DNA of 18,663 nucleotides from Methanocorpusculum sp. (GCA_029987235.1 DALTWF010000031.1:1-18663); one strand, 5' to 3'; positions 5,817 to 13,795 are shown, numbered from the stretch's first letter. Notes: generated by a model from the sequence alone, not told the origin. Translations and numbers: made by a program.

Positions 5817-6184
5817 TGCATCTGATTTTATGCGTGCGTTTAGTGTGCGTTTTGCGTGCGTTTATTTGTCGCCGCTCTTTTTTAAACGGGTTGTATTTGC
5901 GGTTTGATTCGTGTTTTGCCGGATTGTATCAGGATTTTGAATAAACGCACGCGTGCGTTTTGCGTGCGTTTAGTGTGTGTTTTGCGTGTGTTTACTGCAA
6001 AACTGCGGGAGCGGCGATTCGTTTCAGCCTTGTATCCCTCCGCGCCCGTTTTGCCTTACTGCATTAATCCGGTATGGGGACTCAATGCTTTATTGCCTGT
6101 ACCGCATCGTAATCAGTGTAAAGTGGGGGGGGGAGCAGTACAAGAAAGCACAGTGCTGTAATCCGGCACTCCTCACTCAGACGT
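5817..6184. other. Gene-free stretch after the AlbA_2 gene
   Basis: Contains iteron block B (5834-5993) and then about 190 bases with no clear signal. A G9 homopolymer run lies near 6125-6133. Short open frames here lack ribosome-binding sites. Confidence 0.6.
5834..5993. repeat. Iteron block B (right copy of the flanking direct repeat)
   Basis: Starts 18 bp after the AlbA_2 stop codon. The first module lacks the left half of the palindrome but keeps three GTGCGTTT units (5834, 5845, 5856). The second has the full 18-bp palindrome (5943-5960) and four units at 11-nt steps (5953, 5964, 5975, 5986), the last two changed to GTGTGTTT. The offset from block A is exactly 1,940 bp across the shared 129 bp. 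Confidence 0.9.
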
Positions 6185-6400
6185 TCATTTAGACAACTCT
6201 TCATCCGGGATGGTCTCCTTAGTCTCTTTTTGGTGCTGTTTTTCATACCGTTTCCTCTCATACTGCCTTGCTTTCGGAGACAGAAAACGCCTGATGCCTG
6301 CAATAACAAGAGCAAAACAAAATACAAAGAGGGACTTGCAGAAATCAGCAATCACTGCAGCAGCCGCATTCTCTGCAAATGTTCTGTCCGTTTTAATCAT
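6185..6400 (-). CDS. Putative small single-pass membrane protein
   Basis: 71 residues. One hydrophobic segment at about 16-36 (ADFCKSLFVFCFALVIAGI) follows a short N-terminus. The tail is strongly charged (RQYERKRYEKQHQKETKETI), so a membrane-anchored protein with a cytoplasmic basic/acidic tail is predicted. There is no Shine-Dalgarno, but AAGTAAATAAA lies about 28 bases before the ATG in the minus sense, the spacing expected for a leaderless archaeal transcript. It stands alone between the iteron block and the response regulator, on the opposite strand. I recognise no family, and a chance frame cannot be excluded. Confidence 0.45.
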   Translation of the reverse strand: MIKTDRTFAENAAAAVIADFCKSLFVFCFALVIAGIRRFLSPKARQYERKRYEKQHQKETKETIPDEELSK

Positions 6401-6857
6401 CTTTGTAAATCGGCCTGTGGTTTATTTACTTACATTACCCGTCATTCGGACATGGTCACAGACGGCTGAAGCCCTCATACCTTTCCTGAGACCGCAAACG
6501 CGCCCCGCTCCTGCCGGCAAGACTGCCTGCTTTAGTCGTGCTCCGGTCGGGTTTTGAGTCCGGCCGGACTAATCCAATGCAAAATTAAACCATATAGCAA
6601 AAGACCACCCGCGTGTTTTCAAATCCGGGAAATAACGAATGCTGTATGCAAAACAACACAGAACCCGGGGGCCTCCCCCCCCTCATCTGCCGCGCTGCAG
6701 CAGAAAATCTGTTTTGATAGACGCATACCTCCCTTCTGATTGATAACTCCCGGAATATGACGGAACCGGACAATACTTTTAATAATGAGAAAAAAAAACA
6801 ATTTTAATACATCACAAATTTGTTTTCATAAAAAATCTATCTAAAGGAAAGTTTCTC
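6401..6857. other. Intergenic stretch with divergent promoters
   Basis: Holds the presumed promoter of the small membrane gene (minus) and that of the response regulator (plus). Between them lie a perfect 14-bp palindrome AGTCCGGCCGGACT (6557-6570) and a GGGGG-CCT-CCCCC inverted repeat near 6666-6680. No supportable gene; the short frames have no RBS. Confidence 0.55.
6802..6809 (+). promoter_or_regulatory. TATA-like box of the response regulator gene
   Basis: TTTTAATA in an A-rich setting. A transcript starting about 25 bases later would have a leader of about 25 nt carrying the AAAGGAAAG ribosome-binding site (about 6842-6850) before ATG 6858. Confidence 0.45.
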
Positions 6858-7523
6858 ATGGCAGCTGAAATGAAAAAAACGGTTTTAGTCGTTGATGATG
6901 AAGAAATTGCCCGGGATATTGCAGTTCTTGCATTAAGCGAACAGTATAATGTAATATCTGCCGTATCTGCTGATGACATGCAGGCAAAACTGAAAGTCTG
7001 CCTGCCAAGTATTATTCTTCTTGATTTGTATCTGCCGGATTCAACAGGTCTTGAAATTCTGGATATTCTTTCATCACATAAGGAATGGGCACGGATTCCG
7101 GTAATATTTGTGACCAGCGAGCATGATACGGAGATTGAATGTGAAACTCTTGCATCCGGTGCGTTTGATTATGTTAGAAAGCCGTATTCCGCCGAGGTTC
7201 TGCTGACGCGTGTTTCGCGTGTTTTACGGGATGTTAAGCCTACAGGGGCTTTGATGCGTCAGCGGATGGTTGAGCAGACGAAAAAAGATGCTGACAGAAA
7301 ACTCAGTGTGGTTGAGGAGTATCTGCGTGAGCACGTGAGCGAGGGCATTATATATATCAAGGCGCGTGACCTTGCAGAGAAACTTGAGATTACTCCGCAG
7401 ATGATGTCAAAGTGTTTAGCAAAAATTGCTGAAAAAGATGAGTTTGATGTGGCGCGGTGGGGAAATGCAGGTGTCTGGAAGATTGCATTAAAAGGGGATA
7501 AGGAACCCGGTTCGGATTCCTGA
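6858..7523 (+). CDS. Response regulator: REC domain plus C-terminal winged-helix-like domain
   Basis: 221 residues. REC domain at 6-125 with all key residues: acidic pair D13/D14 (VLVVDDEE), phospho-acceptor D56 (IILLDLYLPD), T86 (VIFVTSEH) and K108 (VRKPYS). After a helical linker, residues about 145-215 (YLREHV ... IKARDLAEKLEITPQMMSKCLAKIAE ... VWKIAL) resemble a winged helix, so phosphorylation probably controls DNA binding or a protein contact. The start at 6858 has AAAGGAAAG upstream; an internal ATG at 6870 is the alternative. No histidine kinase gene lies nearby, so it is an orphan. The kinase partner and targets are unknown. It lies upstream of the surface-protein cluster, separated by 850 bases. 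Confidence 0.9.
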   Translation: MAAEMKKTVLVVDDEEIARDIAVLALSEQYNVISAVSADDMQAKLKVCLPSIILLDLYLPDSTGLEILDILSSHKEWARIPVIFVTSEHDTEIECETLASGAFDYVRKPYSAEVLLTRVSRVLRDVKPTGALMRQRMVEQTKKDADRKLSVVEEYLREHVSEGIIYIKARDLAEKLEITPQMMSKCLAKIAEKDEFDVARWGNAGVWKIALKGDKEPGSDS

Positions 7524-7530
7524 TTTTTAT
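7502..7530 (+). terminator. Weak terminator candidate after the response regulator
   Basis: GGAACC can pair with GGATTCC (7502-7520) with a small bulge, followed by TGATTTTTATTG. The stem overlaps the last codons of the gene. Weak evidence. Confidence 0.3.
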
Positions 7531-8064
7531 TGTTTGAATGTTTTTTACCTGTTCTTTCTTTTTGAACCGTTTCCTTTTTTCGTGCGCAGACGGTTATCTT
7601 TTCGTACCGGGTATTTCGCGCCGGTCTTTACGGCTTTTGCCGGAATGCTTGTATTGCTTTATTTACTTTTGAGACCCGTAAAACAGCAGCCCGGTATCAG
7701 CCCGGTATCTTTCATTAATAATCTATGTGATTTTTTCTTTGTTATCAGTGTATAGGGAACGTCTGTGCGCTGCATAACCAAAGCACGAGGGGGCGTATCC
7801 TGTTTATCCTGTGCGCAGCCGGATTTCCTGCATGCGCCGCATAATCAATTAACCGTCAAATTAAACCCTGAATACAAAAAAAATCCTGATTTAACTCTTA
7901 AACACTCCTGCGCGCACTTCGTTCACTTTCCGCGCAGATGTGCGGACAATCCGCCGCGTTCATGATTTAATGCAGTTCGGTTCTGCTGATGCATGCCAAA
8001 TCCGTTTTTTCAATATTGCTCCATTTCGCCTGTAGACCATGTTTCAGCCTGATTTCAGAAGGTC

Positions 8065-8071
8065 ATATAAA
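8065..8071 (+). promoter_or_regulatory. TATA-like box of the surface-protein operon
   Basis: ATATAAA preceded by CAGAAGGTC. A 5' end about 25 bases downstream (near 8095) leaves a leader of about 280 nt before ATG 8375. No better TATA-like sequence is closer to the gene. Confidence 0.5.
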
Positions 8072-8146
8072 CCTTTTGAAAAAATTCTTCTCCAAACTCC
8101 CTATGTCATACCGGAGATAATAGTAGTATAGAACATCAAAAGCGGT

Positions 8147-8219
8147 CCGGCTGTGTCGGGCTGCACGTTGATGGTGCAGGAAATCAGACAACTGATTTCT
8201 GTGATGCCCGGAATACCGG
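8147..8219 (+). promoter_or_regulatory. Structured leader: back-to-back hairpins
   Basis: CTGCAC-GTTGATG-GTGCAG (8161-8179) abuts GAAATCAG-ACAA-CTGATTTC (8180-8199), followed by CCGG-AATA-CCGG (8208-8219) and preceded by CCG/CGG (8147-8159). Two perfect stems directly side by side can stack coaxially. This may be a cis-regulatory or stabilising 5' UTR of the surface-protein mRNA. I match it to no known riboswitch. Confidence 0.45.
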
Positions 8220-8374
8220 ATGTTACTGAAAAATAGGAGAATGATACATTGAAACAGCAAGAAACCTTCCTTCGGGTGGACCCGGGATAAGAACCGGCCC
8301 CTGAATCCAGCACCCCGTACGAATTCAGAAAAAAAACCAGATAACCTTTCAAAAAACAAACTCGGAGAAAAATC

Positions 8375-10159
8375 ATGAAAAAATCATTAAAGAACGCAAT
8401 AATGGCACTGTTAGCAGTATTCCTTATTATTGCATCGGCAGGAGCTGCATCAGCAGCATCAACCGGTACACTTGACATCACCCTTAGTACCGGAGAAATG
8501 ACCGCAGAACAGGGAGCGTACACCGCAACCGTTACCTACACCCCGGGCGAGGATCAGACCCTTGCAGCATTTGCATTCGGACTTGAATCGAATAACACCG
8601 CAGTTACCGTCACCCCTAAGACCTTTGGCGGTGCAGACTTCAAGGGAACCGACTGGAACCTTCAGACCATGAACGGCTACTTCTCCGGATTTAAGTCCGA
8701 CGGCAAGGAACTTACCGCAGGTACAGAATATGTTCTTGGAACCTTCACCATTGATACGTCCGCCGCATCTGCAGTAACCGAAGATGTAGCAATCTCATTC
8801 TTAGAGAATACATCATTTGTTGACAAGGACCTTGTAGATATAACAATTACAGCAGACTCTGAAACACTCAGCGCAAACAACCCGAACTCACTTATCCTGA
8901 ACACTGCATTTGCAGTTACCGACGGTGAAAAGTATGACAATGGTAAAATCACCGGTCTCAAGACTGAACAGAAGACCGAACTGACTGCAACTAATGCAAC
9001 TGAAGCATTAAACCAGTTCATTGTCATCAACGAACTCGGACAGAAGATGACCGATGCATCAAAGTTCGACCTTTCCTACGCATCCAATGATGCAGTCAGA
9101 CTTGCAATCGTCCACGACGGCGACGGCACCACCCAGGTACCATACTACATCGGACTTGTCGGAAACCCCGGTAAGGCACCGGCATTCTTAACCGCAACAC
9201 TCAAGGACGCTGCAAAGACAAACACACTCGACTCATTAGACGTTGAATTCGGCTTTGCAAAAGCAGTAATCGGCAATGATAATATTAAGGGTGGAGAGAT
9301 CTTCAAGATTACTCAGAAGACCTTTGAGTACACCGGTGAAAGCCTTTACAACAGTGTTTACAACAGCATCGAAGTTCTGAACCACAACAACGCAACCAAA
9401 GCAGGAATAACCAGAACTGAAACCGGATTTGCAGACGGTTTTGGCCGCCTGATTACCCCGGCAGACTACAGTCTTAAAATCTACGACGATAATGCTGCTG
9501 AAATTAACCCGAACGATCTGAAAGATGAAGGAACATACACCTTCAAAGTTGACTTAGTCGAAAACGAACACTATGCAGACAATGGTGCAATTGAATCCGG
9601 CGTTGATGAAAACGAGTTCACCTTCGAGATTACCACCTTATTCGTAAGCGGTAAAGCAGTACAGGACACCAGTTTCAATGCAGCAAACAAGGCAACCATC
9701 TTTATTGACTACACCACCCACAAAGATCCTACTGAGGTTACTATGAACTCCTTTGATGCGATTCCGGTATTTACCCACTACCAGCAGTCCTTACAGTTAA
9801 AGAGCTTTAACGCAACCCGCTCTGTAGCATTACCGGACTCATCCCTGTTCTCAGTAACTCCGACCGACAACCCGACAATGATTACCATTGTTGCCGGTAC
9901 CAACCCGACAGCAAAGACCACCAAGTTCTGCATTGAAGGCGGAGTACTTGGAGATGTCAACCAGGATGGCAAAATTAACCTGACAGATGTTGCTACTATC
10001 TCTACAAAACTCGGAACAACCAACTTCAGCGATGAGGAGAAATTCTACGGCAACATCTTCGGAAACGCCGGAAACCCGGGCATTGTTGATGCAAAGTTAA
10101 TTATGGCTCAGTTCTTGGGAGGTCTTGATGCAGATTACCAGGCCCCGGTGAAAGCATAA
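8375..10159 (+). CDS. Secreted surface protein with cohesin-like, Ig-like and C-terminal dockerin modules
   Basis: 594 residues. A Sec signal peptide at 1-28 (KKSLKNAIMALLAVFLIIAS, cleaved near ASAA). Residues about 31-165 are a beta-rich module resembling cohesin folds (TLDITLSTGEMTAEQG ... YVLGTFTID). Residues about 308-430 look like a bacterial Ig/MBG-type repeat (KTFEYTGES ... EGTYTFKVDLVENEHY). A dockerin occupies about 523-583: the first Ca-binding loop is canonical (GDVNQDGKINLTDVATI), while the second (NIFGNAGNPGIVDAKLI) lacks most acidic ligands. There is no membrane anchor, so it is probably released or held at the surface through the dockerin. GGAG (8364-8367) precedes the start. 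First gene of the five-gene cluster; strong codon bias suggests high expression. The docking partner is inferred, not shown. Confidence 0.85.
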   Translation: MKKSLKNAIMALLAVFLIIASAGAASAASTGTLDITLSTGEMTAEQGAYTATVTYTPGEDQTLAAFAFGLESNNTAVTVTPKTFGGADFKGTDWNLQTMNGYFSGFKSDGKELTAGTEYVLGTFTIDTSAASAVTEDVAISFLENTSFVDKDLVDITITADSETLSANNPNSLILNTAFAVTDGEKYDNGKITGLKTEQKTELTATNATEALNQFIVINELGQKMTDASKFDLSYASNDAVRLAIVHDGDGTTQVPYYIGLVGNPGKAPAFLTATLKDAAKTNTLDSLDVEFGFAKAVIGNDNIKGGEIFKITQKTFEYTGESLYNSVYNSIEVLNHNNATKAGITRTETGFADGFGRLITPADYSLKIYDDNAAEINPNDLKDEGTYTFKVDLVENEHYADNGAIESGVDENEFTFEITTLFVSGKAVQDTSFNAANKATIFIDYTTHKDPTEVTMNSFDAIPVFTHYQQSLQLKSFNATRSVALPDSSLFSVTPTDNPTMITIVAGTNPTAKTTKFCIEGGVLGDVNQDGKINLTDVATISTKLGTTNFSDEEKFYGNIFGNAGNPGIVDAKLIMAQFLGGLDADYQAPVKA

Positions 10160-10208
10160 AGAATCAGGACTGACAAACTAAAAAAAAAACACAAAAAGAG
10201 GAACAAAA

Positions 10209-11027
10209 ATGAAATCACACCTGCTCCAGGGAATTATCATTCTGCTTGCGGCCGTATTTCTCATCAGCGGAACTGCGGCGGCAGCAGAACTGACCGTAAA
10301 GGCACCGTCTGCCCCGAATGGAGCAGGCGATGTCATTACCGTTCCGGTAATTCTTAAAAACGACATTGACTTTGCCGGCTTTGCTGCGTCTGTTGGAAAC
10401 AACATTGACGGAGTGATAATCACTATTAATGAAAACCGCCCGATTCAGGATGCGGGATACACTGTAAACAGCAAAGAAGAAAACAAAGTACAAAAACTCA
10501 ATGCACTGCTTCCTTATGGAACCTCCGGAATAACTGATCCGGAAATTGAACTTTTTGATATTGATATCAGAATTGTCGATCCGAATGTGAAGGCAATTCC
10601 CCTGGAACTTACACTTCGTACCCTCTTAACAGCATCAGGCGATGAAATCCCGCTTGACACTGTTCAGAAGGTCGACATATCAAACCTTCAGCTTACCGAA
10701 TCAGTCAGCGCATCTGTAAACACCCGTGCCGAGGAAACAACCGTTGCAGAAACCCTGCCGACGGCAGTCCCGGTAGCAGTTGACATGCCGCAGGAAGCAG
10801 AGCCAAAGACAAACACTCAGTCAAATACCCAGGAGTCTGCCGGAACTGTTGACCAGTCCCCGGTGACCTCTGAATCAAACCCTGCATCCGCACAGACTGC
10901 GGTGCAGACCGCGCAAAAAACACAGGCTGCAAAGCCGGCAAAGACTCAGGCTAAATCCCCCGGATTTGGCATCCTTGCCGTACTGGCCGGACTTGCCGGC
11001 GCAGCAGCTGTTATCAGAAAAGAATAA
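10209..11027 (+). CDS. Anchored cohesin-like surface protein with PGF-type sorting tail
   Basis: 272 residues. Signal peptide at about 1-25 (LLQGIIILLAAVFLISG, cleaved near AAAA). A beta-rich module at about 26-165 (ELTVKAPSAPNGAGDVITVP ... DIDIRIVDP) matches the start of cohesin-type domains (V-x-A-P ... GD-x-x-x-VPV). A Thr/Gln/Pro/Ala-rich linker of about 80 residues follows. The tail at 249-272 is KSPGFG, then hydrophobic AVLAGLAGAAAV, then RKE: a PGF-CTERM-type signal, expected to be cut and anchored by an archaeosortase. GAGG (10198-10201) sets the start. It lies 49 bp after the dockerin protein gene. A cohesin role for holding dockerin partners is a structural inference. Confidence 0.8.
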   Translation: MKSHLLQGIIILLAAVFLISGTAAAAELTVKAPSAPNGAGDVITVPVILKNDIDFAGFAASVGNNIDGVIITINENRPIQDAGYTVNSKEENKVQKLNALLPYGTSGITDPEIELFDIDIRIVDPNVKAIPLELTLRTLLTASGDEIPLDTVQKVDISNLQLTESVSASVNTRAEETTVAETLPTAVPVAVDMPQEAEPKTNTQSNTQESAGTVDQSPVTSESNPASAQTAVQTAQKTQAAKPAKTQAKSPGFGILAVLAGLAGAAAVIRKE

Positions 11028-11039
11028 AGGAGCAAAATT

Positions 11040-12125
11040 ATGCACAGCAGCCATCTTCAAAAATGCCTAGGAATCCTGCTTGCCGCAGCTCTCCTTGTTT
11101 CCTGTTTTTCCGCATCAGCGTTCGCTTTATCTGTAGAGATAGAGCTTCCCTCGGCGGAAGTATCTCCGGGAGACATTGTAGAAGGCAGTATTTACATTGT
11201 AAATGCCGGTTCCGACAACAATCTTATGTCTTACCAGTTCTCTCTTGTGTCAAATGCACCTGTGGGAGAAGACCTTGAATTAACCGTTAAAGAAACTGAT
11301 TATCTCAAGCTGGCAGGCAGTGGTGTAGGAAACGTCGCACGCGACGGCATTGTCGCCTCATCCGGTGACGGATATACCGCGATAGATTCAGAAAAACAGC
11401 GTATTGCCGGCTTTACTATGAAAGTACCGGAAAACCCGCAGCTTTCTTCCTATTCTGTAAGTATTTACACCGATGAGGGATGTTCGTTTGTGGATACCGC
11501 CTCAGCCCACTACAATGAAAAACAGACTGGTGCGTACCGCACCATGAATACGGAAACGATGACAATGCTCGAACTGGACTGTGAGGACCTTGCTGTAACT
11601 CCGGGACAGATTACCGTTGCAGGAGTAACTCCTTCGGTTTCTGCCGTTCCGCAGGTTAATCCGACTCCGGCCATGTCAGCAAAGACCGAGCAGGAAATCA
11701 TCAGTCTTGGTTCGGACCCGCACCCGACAAAGGCACCGACACAGGCGCCGGCAGCTTCCTCTTCCTCCTCTTCCTCCTCATCAGGACAGGCAGGCACGGC
11801 GGCAGGCCAGAATGCTGCAGCGCAGCAGACTGCAAAAACCCAGTCTTCGTCCGGTTCTTCTTCGTCCGGTTCTTCGTCTTCGCATTCTTCCGGTTCTTCT
11901 TCTTCATCCGCTCAGGCATCTCAGTCAGTCAGTCAGAATTCAGGCAGTCAGCAGTCAGCAGCAAATCCGGTTGTTTCACAATCACAGGATTCAAAGCAGA
12001 CCACGGGTTCTTCCCAGTCTCCCAAGCAGACCACTCCCGTTAAATCACCGGGCTTCGGTATTGCAGCGGGTCTTGGACTTCTCGGGGGCGTCGTGCTCTG
12101 TCTGAACAGGAGGAATATGCATTAA
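11040..12125 (+). CDS. Surface protein with Ser-rich stalk and PGF-type sorting tail
   Basis: 361 residues. Signal peptide at about 1-29 (LGILLAAALLVSCFSASAFA); LVSC also fits a lipobox. Residues about 30-200 are a module also found twice in the next protein: LSVEIELPSAEVSPGD, SIYIVNAGSDNNLMSYQFSL, IDSEKQRIAGFTMKVPENPQ. Residues 200-330 are a Ser/Gln/Thr-rich stalk with poly-Ser tracts, likely a glycosylated wall-spanning region. The tail PVKSPGFG plus hydrophobic AAGLGLLGGVVLCL and RR is a PGF-CTERM-type sorting signal. AAGGAG (11027-11032) overlaps the preceding stop codon. The DNA under the poly-Ser tract is a pyrimidine microsatellite. Confidence 0.85.
   Translation: MHSSHLQKCLGILLAAALLVSCFSASAFALSVEIELPSAEVSPGDIVEGSIYIVNAGSDNNLMSYQFSLVSNAPVGEDLELTVKETDYLKLAGSGVGNVARDGIVASSGDGYTAIDSEKQRIAGFTMKVPENPQLSSYSVSIYTDEGCSFVDTASAHYNEKQTGAYRTMNTETMTMLELDCEDLAVTPGQITVAGVTPSVSAVPQVNPTPAMSAKTEQEIISLGSDPHPTKAPTQAPAASSSSSSSSSGQAGTAAGQNAAAQQTAKTQSSSGSSSSGSSSSHSSGSSSSSAQASQSVSQNSGSQQSAANPVVSQSQDSKQTTGSSQSPKQTTPVKSPGFGIAAGLGLLGGVVLCLNRRNMH
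11755..11779 (+). repeat. Pyrimidine microsatellite coding poly-Ser
   Basis: Twenty-five uninterrupted pyrimidines made of TCC/TTC units. With 11843-11909 (repeats around TCTTCGTCCGGT) it encodes the Ser-rich stalk. Such tracts vary in length by slippage; units of three keep the frame, other changes would break it. Confidence 0.7.
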
Positions 12126-12127
12126 AA

Positions 12128-13795
12128 ATGAACTCTGTTGTGAAATTATTAATCATGCTTATGACAGCGGGATTTGTAATTCTTTGCACAGCCGGTGCTG
12201 TATCTGCATTAGATGTAACCATCGAAATGCCGAACCAGATTTTAGCCGGGGAGACTGTTACCGGATACATTTACATTAATGATGCCGGGGCAGACAACTC
12301 GGTTCAGTCGTATCAGATGAGCTTAAAGACCATTCCTGCTGACGCGGGAATTACCTTTAAGGTTAATAAAACAGGATACCTGCTTGATCTCGGCGACGGT
12401 ATGATGCAGTCACCTGATAATGTTGTTGCATCCGGCGCATCGTTAACCCCGCTTTCCTATGAGGAGATCGATGCAGTTCAGCAGCTTGTCTGTGAATTTG
12501 CATTCACCGCACCGGAAAATCCGCAGGCAAAATCTTATGAAGTAACCCTTAATCTGGATGACAGGAGTTCCTATCTCTGGACAGAGGGTAAGTACTTCTA
12601 TGACGGCAGCGACTACAACTATGCAGGAACCATCATCCCCGGTTCGAAACTGAATGTAAAATCCCAGCTGGTTGGAATTACCAGTGTTCCGAAAATTAAT
12701 GTAGAGATTGATCTTCCGGATGAAGCACAGCCGGGAGAGACTCTGAATGGACATGTTTACATTACCAATGCAGATCTGAACAATTCTCTTGTCGCCTACC
12801 AGCTGTCTCTGATTTCGGATGCAGCAGCAGGTGACGGACTGCAAATTTCAGTCGTCAATGATGATGATGTGCTGCAATTAGGTACGGCTGCACCGACAAT
12901 TAATGGTGCGGTTGTTGCAGATTCTGTGGCAAATCCTCTGAGCGAAAGTACTGAGATTGATGCGGATAAGCAGTTAGTCTGTAACATTTCCGTAAAGATT
13001 CCGGATGTTTTGCAGGGAACTCCTCAGAAAACCAGTTACACGATTTATGTTGACAGAACGGACCGCAGTTCTTTTATCCTGACTCCGGACTATTCTATCT
13101 GTGACAACACTGAGTACCGCTTAGGTGACAAAGTGTTTACCGGTGCATACCTTAATGCAACGCCTGTAACCATTACAGTTGCTGATGCCACTATTGAACT
13201 TGTGGCAAACAACGGCTGGTATACGGGCAAGGACGGAAACAACCTCCAGAAGGAGGGTGTAAACATCACTGACCCGGTTACCGGTGTTGAACTTTGCACG
13301 GTTACGCCGGATGCCCAGCGCTTTAATGCATCAACCAAGGCAGAGCTTAAGTACAAGGTCAGTGCTTCCGGAAGCGACAACGGTGTCATTGAGCTGTTCA
13401 CTGCAAAGCCGCTGCTGTACTCGATTTCAGGCAAGAGTCTGGAAATGAGTGCATCAACTGTTCAGGCATTTGACGCAGATGACAATAAGGTGGGTACGGC
13501 TGGTACCGGCGGATTTGATGAATCCGGCGTGTACAGCCATACCTGTGTGATTCCGGAAGATGCCTCCTACCTCACTGTAACTTTTACAGGGAGAGTGCTT
13601 GGTGATGTAGATAACAATAAAAGGCTTTCCATCAATGATTGTAGTTTCATTCAAAAAAGCCTTTTAGGGGTTATGACATTCTCAATTGATGATGAATTTT
13701 ATGGTGATGTTGATGCAAACACAAGACTTTCGATTAATGATTGTAGTGCAATTCAGAAATACCTCTTAGGTGTTTCAACGTATAACTGGATGTAA
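12128..13795 (+). CDS. Secreted protein with two copies of the shared surface module and a C-terminal dockerin
   Basis: 555 residues. Signal peptide at 1-27 (VVKLLIMLMTAGFVILC, cleaved after VSA). Two homologous modules: about 28-180 (LDVTIEMPNQILAGETVTGY) and 188-352 (INVEIDLPDEAQPGETLNGH). They share the marks Y-I-x-N/D-A, Y-Q-x-S-L, E-I-D-A, LVC and DRSS, and match the module in the previous gene. An unassigned beta-rich region spans about 353-488. A dockerin at about 489-550 has two near-identical repeats, GDVDNNKRLSINDCSFIQK and GDVDANTRLSINDCSAIQK, each with a Ca-binding loop. There is no anchor. It starts two bases after the previous stop, with AGGAGG at 12108-12113. Its stop overlaps the next start (TAATG). 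Confidence 0.85.
   Translation: MNSVVKLLIMLMTAGFVILCTAGAVSALDVTIEMPNQILAGETVTGYIYINDAGADNSVQSYQMSLKTIPADAGITFKVNKTGYLLDLGDGMMQSPDNVVASGASLTPLSYEEIDAVQQLVCEFAFTAPENPQAKSYEVTLNLDDRSSYLWTEGKYFYDGSDYNYAGTIIPGSKLNVKSQLVGITSVPKINVEIDLPDEAQPGETLNGHVYITNADLNNSLVAYQLSLISDAAAGDGLQISVVNDDDVLQLGTAAPTINGAVVADSVANPLSESTEIDADKQLVCNISVKIPDVLQGTPQKTSYTIYVDRTDRSSFILTPDYSICDNTEYRLGDKVFTGAYLNATPVTITVADATIELVANNGWYTGKDGNNLQKEGVNITDPVTGVELCTVTPDAQRFNASTKAELKYKVSASGSDNGVIELFTAKPLLYSISGKSLEMSASTVQAFDADDNKVGTAGTGGFDESGVYSHTCVIPEDASYLTVTFTGRVLGDVDNNKRLSINDCSFIQKSLLGVMTFSIDDEFYGDVDANTRLSINDCSAIQKYLLGVSTYNWM

Larger units (their letters stand above)
7524..8374. other. Long intergenic region ending in a leader
   Basis: Bases 7524 to about 8050 show no gene that I can support; a 73-codon frame from a TTG at 7534 has no RBS. 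An 11-bp tandem pair AGCCCGGTATC lies at 7688-7709. The last 310 bases contain the promoter and structured leader of the surface-protein cluster. Confidence 0.6.

Noticed and set aside
7534..7755. 73-codon hydrophobic frame from a TTG after the response regulator
   Set aside because: No Shine-Dalgarno, begins 11 bases after a stop without coupling, and the Phe-rich composition follows from T-rich DNA.
8171..8290. Two very short frames in the leader (21 and 13 codons)
   Set aside because: Only the second has a GGAG at a proper distance; both are too short to call as genes and are mentioned only as part of the leader.
8063..8523. Minus-strand frames opposite the leader and start of the first surface gene
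   Set aside because: They overlap the signal-peptide region of a clear gene and have no RBS or recognisable domain.
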